Shown in pieces: positions 8,005 to 15,576 of a stretch of 33,968 bases of DNA. The notes below the pieces were generated by a model. That model searched no databases and was not told the DNA's origin. It saw only the letters and a list, made by a program, of their open reading frames with translations. A program made the translations under genes and the position numbers. The DNA is from Oceanicola sp. 22II-s10i (GTDB taxonomy: Bacteria; Pseudomonadota; Alphaproteobacteria; Rhodobacterales; Rhodobacteraceae): positions 1 to 33,968 of the forward strand of contig NZ_AQQU01000022.1 of NCBI RefSeq assembly GCF_002210105.1. Direction: 5' to 3'. How positions within the stretch are numbered: position 1 is the first letter of the stretch; every line of letters starts with the position of its first letter.

Positions 8005-10551
8005 TCACAGAAAGAGGAAATCGCCCGGTCCGAGCTCGTCCGGCGCGATCCCCTCCAGAACGATCACATGCCCCTTCCAGCCGAGCACCGTGGATCCGCC
8101 CTCGGCATGGGGGGCGAGCGCGTCGAACCGCCCGGCCATGCCCGCGCCCTGGATGCCGTGCATCCGGATCACGTCCTCGCCGGGGGTGAAATCGAAGATC
8201 ACGTCCCGTTCGCCCGCAGCGAACGCGGTGAAGATGAACTCGTCTCCGCCGGTGCCCCCCGCCATCCGGTCGTCGCCGCTGCCGCCGTTCAGACGGTCGT
8301 CGCCCTCGCCGCCCAGCATCGTGTCCGCCCCTGCCCCGCCGCCGAGGAAATCGTTCCCCGCCTCGCCCAGCACCCGGTCGTCGTCGTCGCCCGCCCCGAT
8401 CATGTCGTTGCCGATGCCGCCCTCGATCACGTCGTTGCCGGTGCCGCCCCCGATCATGTCGTCGCCCGCACCGCCCTTGACCGTATCGGCGTCATAGCTG
8501 CCCGCCATCTCGTCGTCGCCGTCGCCGCCCTTGACCGTGTCGTGGCCCCATCCGCCCGAGACGGTGTCGTCGCCGTCGCCCGCGATCAGCAGGTCGTGTC
8601 CGCTGCCGGTGCCGATGACATCGTTGCCCGCGCCGCCCTCGACCGTGTCGTGACCATGGCCGCCGCCCAGCAGATCGTGCCCGTCCTCGCCATAGACCTG
8701 GTCGTCGCCGTCCGAGGCCGCGATGTTGTCGCGCCCTGCCCCGCCCCGGATCACGTCGTTGCCGTCGCGCCCGAGGATGGAATCGTCGCCCGCGCCGCCG
8801 AAGATCGTGTCGTCCCCGCCCCCGGCATCGATGAAATCCGCACCGCCGCCGCCGGTGAGGGCGTCCGGACCCGTGCCGCCCTTGACCAGCCGACCGGGTT
8901 CGGGGGCGGGGGTCGGAGACGGAGACGGCGCAGGTTCGGGGGCCGGTGACGGTTCGGGGGCGGGCGCAGGTGTCGGGGCCGGAGCAGGCGCGGGCGCGGG
9001 TGACGGGGCAGGTGTCGGGGCCGGAACGGGAGCGGGCGCAGGCGCCGGGGCGGGGGGCTCGGGCACCGGCTCGGGGTCGCTGACCTCGCGCGGGGCGCGC
9101 AGGACATCCACCCGGCTCAGCGCCACGATGTCCAGCCGGTCCGCGTCCGAGGCCCGCAGCCTCCCCTGCGCGGGCCGCAGCTCCAGTTCTTCCGTGCCGT
9201 GCCGCAGGATCAGGCTGCCGCCGGAACCGGTCTGCACCGACTGCTCCGAGCGGTCGTAGAACCGGGTCCAGGCCGACAGGTCCAGCCGGTCCTGCCCGAT
9301 CTCGAAATCGAGGATCACGTCGCGCGCCCCGTCCGCCCGCAATACGAACGTGTCCTCCCCTGCCCCGCCGCTCATCCGGCCGCTGCCGGCTCCGTCGACG
9401 AGGATGTCGTCGCCTGCCCCGCCGCGCAGCTCGCCCGCGCCGGTGAGGGTCAGCAGATCGTCCCCGCCGCCCCCCTCCAGCAGGCCCGTGGCCTGTGTCC
9501 GGGGCGCCGTCATCTGCGTCAGATCGAGACTGAACCGGCTCAGACCGCCCTCGCCCGCGGCGGTCACGAGGATCTCGAGTGTCCCGCCCACGACCTGCGC
9601 GGACAGCCCCGACGGATTGTCCAGCGCCACCCCCGCCGCATCCGCGACGCTGTCCACATGCAGCAATCGCCCGTTCGGCATCAGCGTGAACAGCGACAGC
9701 CCGTCGTCGGTGCCCGCTGCCAGCACGAAGACCCGCCCCCCCGCCGCGACCACCTCGAGCGCCGAGACCCCGGCAAAGCGGGTGCCGAGATCGTCGAGGA
9801 CATGATCCGTGACGGTCAGCTTGCCACCGCCCGCGACCCGCATCACCGTCAGGCTCGAACTGCCCGCCGCCGCCGCGATCAGCCAGCCCGTGCCGCCGGC
9901 CGTGATGCCCTCCAGTGCGGTCAGAGCATGCACCGGCAGGCTTTCATCGACCCCATAGCTCTCGACCCGCGTCAGCCCGCCGTTCGCCCCGATCCGGTAG
10001 CCGGTCAGTCCGTCCGACATGCCCGAGGCCGTGTAGAGGAAATCGGCGCCGCCCGAAGACACCGTGCCGAGCGCCGACAGCGCGGCGCCATAGGCCTCGC
10101 CCGAGGTTCCGGTGCCCGCAAGCGCCGTGACCCCGCCGTTCGTGTCCAGGGCAAAGGCACTGATCTGCTGCGCGACGCGCGCGGTGGCGAACAGCATGTC
10201 CTGCCCGCCGATCCGGGCCGCGGTCATCGGCGCCGACAGGATATGGCTGACCGTGCCGTTCAGATAGGCCGTGGCCGAGCCGCCCGCGCTGCCCGCCGCC
10301 GCGCCCTGCAGCGCCCCGAGCAGCGCCAGCGGCACCTCGCCCGCCATGCCGCCGAAGGCCAGCCGCTCGCCCGCGTCGAGCGTGCCGGTCCCTGTCCGGA
10401 CAAGCGAGGCGCCAAGCCGGACGTCGGTGGCGGTGCCGGCGAGGTGATCCACGACCCGCGCCCTGTCCGTCCCGGTGGGCAGGATCGACACATGCGCCGA
10501 TCCGGTGCCGAAGCCGGTGGTCAGCGTCTCTTTGAACTGGAGTTTCTGCAT
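8005..10551 (-). CDS. RTX (haemolysin-type) calcium-binding secreted protein with beta-propeller-like N-terminus
   Basis: An 848-aa secreted protein, probably extracellular, calcium-binding and a type I secretion substrate (no Sec signal; C-terminal signal expected). The N-terminal ~350 residues show repeated propeller-like strands (e.g. SSLTVMRVAGGGKLTV, DGLSLFTLMPNGRLLHV). A first small RTX block (GGGGDDLL, RGGAGDDIL, SGGAGEDTF) and a serralysin-like segment (DVILDFEIGQDRLDLSAW) follow. A ~60-residue Pro/Ala/Glu linker precedes a second block of about 20 GGxGxDxU nonapeptides, then FIFTAFAAGERDVIFDFTPGEDVI and the hydrophobic end GDFLFL. I chose the ATG at 10551 with GGAG ~6 bp upstream; reading further upstream relies on a TTG at 10611. 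No type I transporter genes are in the window. Role in adhesion or biofilm is inferred. Confidence 0.9.
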   Translation of the reverse strand: MQKLQFKETLTTGFGTGSAHVSILPTGTDRARVVDHLAGTATDVRLGASLVRTGTGTLDAGERLAFGGMAGEVPLALLGALQGAAAGSAGGSATAYLNGTVSHILSAPMTAARIGGQDMLFATARVAQQISAFALDTNGGVTALAGTGTSGEAYGAALSALGTVSSGGADFLYTASGMSDGLTGYRIGANGGLTRVESYGVDESLPVHALTALEGITAGGTGWLIAAAAGSSSLTVMRVAGGGKLTVTDHVLDDLGTRFAGVSALEVVAAGGRVFVLAAGTDDGLSLFTLMPNGRLLHVDSVADAAGVALDNPSGLSAQVVGGTLEILVTAAGEGGLSRFSLDLTQMTAPRTQATGLLEGGGGDDLLTLTGAGELRGGAGDDILVDGAGSGRMSGGAGEDTFVLRADGARDVILDFEIGQDRLDLSAWTRFYDRSEQSVQTGSGGSLILRHGTEELELRPAQGRLRASDADRLDIVALSRVDVLRAPREVSDPEPVPEPPAPAPAPAPVPAPTPAPSPAPAPAPAPTPAPAPEPSPAPEPAPSPSPTPAPEPGRLVKGGTGPDALTGGGGADFIDAGGGDDTIFGGAGDDSILGRDGNDVIRGGAGRDNIAASDGDDQVYGEDGHDLLGGGHGHDTVEGGAGNDVIGTGSGHDLLIAGDGDDTVSGGWGHDTVKGGDGDDEMAGSYDADTVKGGAGDDMIGGGTGNDVIEGGIGNDMIGAGDDDDRVLGEAGNDFLGGGAGADTMLGGEGDDRLNGGSGDDRMAGGTGGDEFIFTAFAAGERDVIFDFTPGEDVIRMHGIQGAGMAGRFDALAPHAEGGSTVLGWKGHVIVLEGIAPDELGPGDFLFL
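8895..9077 (-). repeat. Low-complexity Pro/Ala/Glu linker-coding repeat in the RTX gene
   Basis: About 60 codons alternate Pro with Ala, Glu, Ser or Thr (PAPAPAPVPAP, PSPAPEPAPSPSPTPAPEP). The DNA is a run of short imperfect repeats of the ggggcggg/gcaggcg kind. It separates the two RTX blocks and is probably a flexible spacer. Such repeats are prone to length change by slippage. Confidence 0.8.
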
Positions 10552-10680
10552 ATCCCGCTCCGGGGCCTGGGTCACGGTCAGGGTGACGGCCTCGGGCAGG
10601 GTGCGGGGCAACAGGGGCAGGGGCAGTGCTCGCCTGCGGCGTTTCGGGGGCGATTGCCCTTAAAACGAGTCGAATGCCCT

Positions 10681-10700
10681 GCGTTTCGCGCGCGAAACGC
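10681..10700. promoter_or_regulatory. parS-like centromere palindrome, downstream of parB
   Basis: Perfect 20-bp palindrome GCGTTTCGCGCGCGAAACGC, 18 bp beyond the parB stop. Its core GTTTCGCGCGCGAAAC recurs exactly at 11759-11774 between parA and parB. The GTTTC...GAAAC arms match those of classical parS (tGTTTCACGTGAAACa), but the centre is different. No T-run follows, so a terminator role is less likely. Confidence 0.7.
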
Positions 10701-10718
10701 CCACAGGCTCCGCCGTGA

Positions 10719-11738
10719 TCAGCCGCGTCCAGCCAGCCAGCGGGCCAGCGCGGCCTCGAGCGCATCGGTCACGCCCGGACCGCTCAGCCGCAGGCTGTTG
10801 TCGTCGAGCCTCTCCAGCGTCACCTGGGGGGCGGCGGCAGGGGCCGGGGCAGGGGCCGCCTCGGCGGGCATCCTGCGCGACGTGGCGGCGGCGGTCAGCC
10901 GCTTCAGCTCGGCCTCTGCCGAGGCGGGCGGCGCGGCCTCCAGCGCCGCTCTCAGCCGCGGGCCGAGGCCCGGATCGGTGTCGAGCGCGCGCGCCAGAAC
11001 GAGCCCCGCCCGTTCCCCGAGCGCGGCGGGATGGCGCAGCGCCCCGTCGAGGCTGCGGACGATGGTCAGAAACGATCCGATCTTGGATCGCTTGGCGCGG
11101 GAGGCACTGTGGAACAGGCCGCGCAGCGCGTCGCGTTCAGACCCGAATACGCCCTGATCCACCGCACGCGCAGCGATCCGGGCACGTTCGTAATAGCTCA
11201 GCCCGACGCGGATCTCGTTTTCCTCGATCATCGCGACATAAGCCTCGGTCGCATCCTCGGGCCGCCGGAGCAGCGCCAGCACATGACCACCGCCGGGCGC
11301 GCGCCCCTCGGCCGCCAGCCGCCGCAGCGCCTCGAGCCGCCGCCAGCCCGAGATCAGGCCATAGCGCCCGCCGCCCAAGTCGGTCACGTCGATCGGCGTC
11401 TGCTGGCCCCGCGCCGCGAGGCTTTCCATCAGGACGCGCATCTCCTCCTCGTCGACCACGATCCGGTCCCGCACGAGGTAATCCGCCTCGACCGCGTCGA
11501 GCGGCAGGTCCACCACCATGCGTCCGCCGCGCCGGGCCTCCTCGATCGTCTCGGCCAGTTCGCTGAGCGCGGCGGCAGCCGAGGTTTCGCCCGCGACCGA
11601 GGCGATCGGGGCAAAGCTGCCGGCTGACCGTCTGGGGGGCGGGGCGACCGGGTCGGGCGCATCCGCATTCGCACCGGTCCCCGCAGTGGCGTCGGAGTGG
11701 AAGGGGGAGGGCGGGGCGAGACGCCGGCGTTTGGCCAT
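10719..11738 (-). CDS. parB: Plasmid partition protein ParB
   Basis: A 339-aa centromere-binding protein. Residues ~75-165 form the ParB/Srx N-terminal domain (DLPLDAVEADYLVRDR..., then ISGWRRLEALR, which stands where the GERRxRA motif is expected), with IEENEIRVGLSYYERA leading into a helix-turn-helix region to ~235. The C-terminal ~60 residues probably dimerise. The ATG at 11738 is preceded by AAAGGA. It partners ParA, encoded 59 bp upstream in the same direction, and is flanked on both sides by identical 16-bp parS-like cores, its likely binding sites. The first ~70 residues are low-complexity and basic. RepB-type ParB of repABC plasmids is the nearest alternative label. Confidence 0.92.
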   Translation of the reverse strand: MAKRRRLAPPSPFHSDATAGTGANADAPDPVAPPPRRSAGSFAPIASVAGETSAAAALSELAETIEEARRGGRMVVDLPLDAVEADYLVRDRIVVDEEEMRVLMESLAARGQQTPIDVTDLGGGRYGLISGWRRLEALRRLAAEGRAPGGGHVLALLRRPEDATEAYVAMIEENEIRVGLSYYERARIAARAVDQGVFGSERDALRGLFHSASRAKRSKIGSFLTIVRSLDGALRHPAALGERAGLVLARALDTDPGLGPRLRAALEAAPPASAEAELKRLTAAATSRRMPAEAAPAPAPAAAPQVTLERLDDNSLRLSGPGVTDALEAALARWLAGRG

Positions 11739-11758
11739 CTGGCGGTCCTTTCAGCGGT

Positions 11759-11774
11759 GTTTCGCGCGCGAAAC
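11759..11774. promoter_or_regulatory. parS-like centromere palindrome, between parA and parB
   Basis: Perfect 16-bp palindrome GTTTCGCGCGCGAAAC in the 59-bp gap between the parA stop and the parB start. It is the same core as at 10681-10700. A duplicated palindrome flanking parB is what a ParB-binding centromere would look like. Confidence 0.7.
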
Positions 11775-11797
11775 GCGCCGGGTAGAAGGGCGGGCGG

Positions 11798-13228
11798 TCA
11801 TTCCGCCGCCTCGGCGCGGGCCTGTTCGTCGCGCCGCCACGATCCGATCAGCAGCGACTTGAAGGCGGCATAGGTGGCATCGAAGGTCTCGCGCCCGCGG
11901 GCATAGGTCTCGCGGTTGAAGTCGCGGTAATCGGCCTCGTAGATGCCGCGCACCTGCTCGCCCGCCTGCCCGATCAGCGCGGTGTAGCCCTGCCGGTGCG
12001 GCGAGAGCGCGGATCCGAGATAGGCCTGCATCAGCGCCGCCAGTTCCGCCTGCTGCGAGGCGTCGTAGCGGGTCACCACCGCCCGCACCGCGTCCCACTG
12101 GAACGATATCCCCTCGCGCCCGAGCGCGCGGGCGGCCAGGTTCTCGCCCTCCTCGATCGAGGCGAAGGTGGTGTGCAGCATGTCGAAGAACCGCCCCGTG
12201 CTGTCGAACTCGAGGAACGAGGCCCCGAGCGGGACCAGCAGGATGTCGGCGGCGGCCAGCCCGTTGATCGTCAGGTAGCCGAGGGCCGGGGGGGTATCGA
12301 GGAAGACGATGTCGTACTGCCCGAGGATGCCGTCGGCCTCCAGCGTCTCGGCCAGCGCCTCCCAGAGCTTCCAGCCGCGCGCCTGCATCCGCCAGACCGG
12401 GACCTGGAACTCGGCCCAGTAGAGGTCGAGCTGGGCGCCGATCAGGTCGATGTTGGGCCAGTGGGTCTTGCGCACCAGCTGGTCCGCCCGGACCTCCAGC
12501 GCCGCGCTCAGCGTGTCGTCGAGCGGCTGCGGCGCCTCGTCCCGTTCCGCCCGGCGGCGGTTCTCGGCCTGCAGATGGCTGGCGTAGTGCCGCGCGAGCA
12601 GCGGGAACACCGTCTCCCATTCGTCGGTGACCTTGCCGCCGAAGATCGAGGTCATCGAGCCCTGGCTGTCGAGGTCGATCACCAGCACCCGATAGCCGTC
12701 GAGCGCCGCCGACATGGCAAGGTGCGCCGCGGTCGAGGTCTTGCCGACGCCGCCCTTGAAGTTCGCCACCGCCACCATCTTGGCGGGCAGGCCGGCGGGG
12801 CGGTAGGGCAGGTATTCGCGCTGCCGCGATCCCTCGGCGCCGAAATGCGCCCTGAGCCGCAGCACCTCGTCGAGGGTGAACCACTTGGCCCCGCCCTCGG
12901 TGTCCGAGGTGCCCTGCGGCAGGTCCGGGTTCTGCCGCAGCACGCGGCGGAAATGCGCGGCGCCGACCGGGATCAGGTAGCGGGTGATCTCCCATGTCGA
13001 GAACGGCCGCAGCCGCCGCCCGCCCTCGGCGTCGTGACCCCGTGCGGCCAGGTCGTCGCGGCCCCGCGTGCAGGCCTCGGCGATCTCGGCAAAGCGTCCG
13101 GTGGTCACCTCGGGGCCCAGCTCGGCCAGCGCGCGGTCGGGGTCGATGTTGAAATAGGGCGGCAGATCCGCCGTCTCGGCTTCGGTCAGGGGGCGTCCGG
13201 CCCTCGATCCCGTCATGCGTTTGCTCAT
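11798..13228 (-). CDS. parA: Plasmid partition ATPase ParA
   Basis: A 476-aa ParA of the large plasmid type, with an N-terminal DNA-binding region before the ATPase. Residues ~70-150 contain the STWEITRYL and WFTLDEVLRLRAHF helices. The deviant Walker A is KGGVGKT (158-164) and the Walker A' is DLDSQGS (185-191); IVFLDTPPALGYL is the Walker B region. It partitions the replicon with ParB and parS, and large ParAs of this kind usually repress their own promoter. I chose the ATG at 13228 (MSKRMTGSRAGRP); the longer reading begins at a TTG (13291) that overlaps the promoter. ATG 13246 is also possible. Divergent from repA across the origin-like region. Confidence 0.92.
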   Translation of the reverse strand: MSKRMTGSRAGRPLTEAETADLPPYFNIDPDRALAELGPEVTTGRFAEIAEACTRGRDDLAARGHDAEGGRRLRPFSTWEITRYLIPVGAAHFRRVLRQNPDLPQGTSDTEGGAKWFTLDEVLRLRAHFGAEGSRQREYLPYRPAGLPAKMVAVANFKGGVGKTSTAAHLAMSAALDGYRVLVIDLDSQGSMTSIFGGKVTDEWETVFPLLARHYASHLQAENRRRAERDEAPQPLDDTLSAALEVRADQLVRKTHWPNIDLIGAQLDLYWAEFQVPVWRMQARGWKLWEALAETLEADGILGQYDIVFLDTPPALGYLTINGLAAADILLVPLGASFLEFDSTGRFFDMLHTTFASIEEGENLAARALGREGISFQWDAVRAVVTRYDASQQAELAALMQAYLGSALSPHRQGYTALIGQAGEQVRGIYEADYRDFNRETYARGRETFDATYAAFKSLLIGSWRRDEQARAEAAE

Positions 13229-13243
13229 GGCTGCCCGGCCCGT

Positions 13244-13291
13244 CATGTAATACGTTTTCGGCAGAGTATGGCAAAAGGCATTACATGGCAA
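13244..13291 (-). promoter_or_regulatory. parA promoter overlapped by an inverted-repeat operator
   Basis: On the minus strand, TTGCCA (13291-13286), a 17-bp spacer and TACTCT (13268-13263) form a good sigma-70-like promoter, with transcription expected to start near 13256, about 28 bp before the parA ATG. A perfect 8-bp inverted repeat, ATTACATG (13280-13287) and CATGTAAT (13244-13251), brackets the -10 and start site and touches the -35. This is the arrangement expected for autorepression by ParA, possibly helped by ParB. Confidence 0.6.
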
Positions 13292-13753
13292 ACTTAATGC
13301 GACACGGCCCGGCCTGATTCGGTTTTTTCATGGCATTTCTGGTGGTTCGCCGGGGGGCCGCGCGGGGTTGAGGCCGCGCCCGTGCGGGTGATCCTGCCCC
13401 GCCTGCCAAGTTAGAATCTGTTAGTATATGTGTTACGGCTCCGGGAGGTCTGCCGGAACCCCCTTGTTTCATTGGCTTTCGGAGCGTGCCGTTGACCCGA
13501 GGCGATTCTGAAACCACGAGTCCGGGCGACTCCGCTCCCACGAAGCGGTGACTCCGAAGTGATCATCAGGGCGGCGTCACCGCGCGCCGGACTGGACGCA
13601 GGGCCCGCCGCGCCGCATGATGGGTGTCATCGAAACCACGTTGCCGGTCCGGTCCGCCAAGAGACCGCCGGCAGGGCAGGGGATCCCTGGCGGATCCCGC
13701 AGGCGGGACAGCGGCATGACACCCAGGGCACGGGCCACGGGACGGATAGCGCA
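13292..13753. other. Intergenic putative replication origin / repA control region
   Basis: A non-coding stretch between parA and repA. It contains an A/T-rich patch with two GTTAG[A/T]AT repeats exactly 10 bp apart (13410-13427), a possible melting region. Imperfect ~20-bp direct repeats follow (CCACGA...GACTCCG at 13514-13534 and 13538-13556, period 24 bp), which could be initiator-binding iterons. A perfect 10-bp inverted repeat TGGGTGTCAT (13621-13630) / ATGACACCCA (13716-13725) lies just before repA, enclosing two GGATCCC repeats. The reading frame from the GTG at 13559 to repA has no recognisable protein features. Origin function is inferred from position. Confidence 0.5.
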
Positions 13754-14791
13754 ATGAGCGGGGCGATGAAGGGCGCGGGCCTTTTGCCCGATCATCATCC
13801 GACGGCGGATTTCTTCATCTGCGACATCTTCGATGCTGCGCCCAAGGACGATCTCGGCAGCATGGAACATCCGATGTTCTCGCTCGCCACCCGGCCCGAC
13901 CGGCGGATCCTCAGCTACGGCCACAACGGCACCCGGATCGAGGTCATCCCCTCGGTCAAGGGGCTGGCGACGATCCATGACAAGGACATCCTGATCTACT
14001 GCATCAGCCAGCTGATGGCCGCGCTGAACGAGGGCCGCCAGATCGGCCGCCGCCTGCACCTGCGCGCCCACGACCTGCTGGTGGCCACCAACCGCGAGAC
14101 CTCCGGCGACGCCTATCGCCGCCTGCGCGAAGCGTTCGAGCGGCTGGCGGGCACCCGCATCACCACCAATATCGAGACCGGCGGCCACGAGGTCACCACC
14201 GGCTTCGGGCTGATCGAAAGCTGGCAGATCGTGCGCAAGAGCCGGGGCGGGCGGATGATCTCGGTCGCCGTCACCCTGTCGGACTGGCTGTTCCGGGCGG
14301 TGCTGTCGAAATCGGTGCTGACGCTGTCGCGCGACTACTTCCGCCTGCGCAAGCCGCTCGAGCGGCGCATCTACGAGCTGGCGCGCAAGCATTGCGGGCG
14401 GCAGGCGGGCTGGTCCGTCTCGGTCGACACGCTGCTCAAGAAATCCGGATCCGCCTCGCCGCGCCGGGTGTTCCGCAAGATGCTGCGCGACATGATCGAG
14501 GCCGACCACCTGCCCGACTACGTCATGCGCGAGGAGCCGGGCGACCTGATCCGCTTCGCCCCGCGCGCGGGCGCCGTGCCCGAGACCGCCCCGAAGCGCC
14601 CGCCGCCGCTCTCGGCCGAGGTGCTGGAGGAGGCGCGGGCGCGCCGGCCCGGCGCGGATGTCCACGCGCTGGTGGCGGAATGGGAAGGCGTCTGGCGGGC
14701 CACCGGGGCCCCGCGCCTGCACGCGCCGGGACGTGCGTTCCTGGGCTGGCTGGACAAGCGCAGGGGGCAAGGCTCCGGAGGTGCTGGATGA
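13754..14791 (+). CDS. repA: Plasmid replication initiator protein RepA (RPA family)
   Basis: A 345-aa protein resembling the alphaproteobacterial 'replication initiator protein A' family, the RepA type of Rhodobacteraceae plasmids. Early motifs include DFFICDIFDAAPKDDLGSMEHPMF, with the MEHP/FSL region typical of the family, followed by SYGHNGTRIEV. The central part (~60-230) resembles tandem winged helices (RRLREAFERLAGTRI; LERRIYELARKH). The tail is Arg/Gly-rich. It is expected to bind the adjacent origin and start replication. I chose the ATG at 13754; the ATG at 13766 is a possible alternative. Its stop overlaps the next ATG by 4 bp (ATGA). Divergent from parAB. Confidence 0.88.
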   Translation: MSGAMKGAGLLPDHHPTADFFICDIFDAAPKDDLGSMEHPMFSLATRPDRRILSYGHNGTRIEVIPSVKGLATIHDKDILIYCISQLMAALNEGRQIGRRLHLRAHDLLVATNRETSGDAYRRLREAFERLAGTRITTNIETGGHEVTTGFGLIESWQIVRKSRGGRMISVAVTLSDWLFRAVLSKSVLTLSRDYFRLRKPLERRIYELARKHCGRQAGWSVSVDTLLKKSGSASPRRVFRKMLRDMIEADHLPDYVMREEPGDLIRFAPRAGAVPETAPKRPPPLSAEVLEEARARRPGADVHALVAEWEGVWRATGAPRLHAPGRAFLGWLDKRRGQGSGGAG

Positions 14792-15576
14792 GCAGAGAGA
14801 CAGCCTTGCCGCCGCCGAAAGAGATATTCTACGAGGATGAGGACATCCTCATCGAGACATGCCTGTTCGACACCCCATCCGTCGTCTTTTCCTTCAGCAG
14901 CTTCATCCGGGAAGGTGAGCCCTACAAGGCCTTCGGCTATCCCTTCCTGCCGCGCGAAGGCTTCTCCGCTGTCTATTTCACGGCCAAGGTCGGGCATTGG
15001 TGGCAGATGCGGAACATGCCCGATCTCGTCTCTGCCGTGGAGGACCGCTGCGCCGCATATGCCGACCGGGTGACCTACGGCTCCAGCATGGGCGGGTACG
15101 GCGCGCTGCACTTTGCCAGTCCGCTCGGGGCGCAACGCGCGATCGCGGTCGTTCCACAGGTGCATATCGCCGATCCGCACCTGAGCCGACGCCCGGAATG
15201 GGACGAGGAACTGGCCAAGCGCCAGATCTTCTTCGATGACATTTCGGCCTCGCTGGGCTCCGCCCCGGTCGAGCTGAAGCTTCTTTACGATCCGCGTTTC
15301 GCCCGGGACATGTATTCCGCGCGGCTGCTGGCCTCTTTCTATCCGGTACAGAATTACCTCGCGCCCTTCATGGGGCATCGCCTTCTGGCGGCGTTGAAGG
15401 AGGCGGGGCTTCTGGAGCGGGTCATCACCGGCATGCTCTCGGGCCGGCTGGAGCCGGACGAATTCCGAACGATGATCCGCAAGGTGCGTTCTGGCGACGA
15501 GAGATATGACAGGGTGCTGAAAAGGGGGCTCGCGCAGCGGCGCAAGCGGTCAGAGACCCAGCTGCCCCGGGGCTAG
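14788..15576 (+). CDS. Alpha/beta-hydrolase-like protein of unknown function, coupled to repA
   Basis: A 262-aa protein with the nucleophile-elbow motif GSSMGGYGAL (residues ~97-106), so Ser is the likely nucleophile, preceded by strands and AVYFTAKVGHWWQ. No signal peptide or membrane segment is evident. I do not recognise a specific family; serine hydrolases of this general kind occur near surface-glycan genes, so deacylation or a glycan-linked role is possible but unproven. The ATG overlaps the repA stop (ATGA), which implies translational coupling. Codon use is less G/C-biased than in repA or the gsp genes, a hint of separate origin. Its TAG stop interlocks with the gspF TAG in one CTAG palindrome (15573-15576). 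Confidence 0.7.
   Translation: MSRETALPPPKEIFYEDEDILIETCLFDTPSVVFSFSSFIREGEPYKAFGYPFLPREGFSAVYFTAKVGHWWQMRNMPDLVSAVEDRCAAYADRVTYGSSMGGYGALHFASPLGAQRAIAVVPQVHIADPHLSRRPEWDEELAKRQIFFDDISASLGSAPVELKLLYDPRFARDMYSARLLASFYPVQNYLAPFMGHRLLAALKEAGLLERVITGMLSGRLEPDEFRTMIRKVRSGDERYDRVLKRGLAQRRKRSETQLPRG

Noticed and set aside
8250..8890. Periodic repeats resembling a CRISPR or satellite array
   Set aside because: The periodicity is the 27-bp codon repeat of RTX nonapeptides, with no conserved spacers.
10552..10611. 20-residue N-terminal extension of the RTX protein
   Set aside because: Requires a TTG start without a good ribosome-binding site, while the ATG at 10551 has GGAG just upstream.
13559..13753. 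65-residue N-terminal extension of RepA from a GTG
   Set aside because: The stretch carries inverted repeats and no RepA-family similarity; more likely control DNA.
15573..15576. CTAG shared by two convergent stop codons
   Set aside because: A neat overlap but expected by chance in compact genomes; no functional claim.
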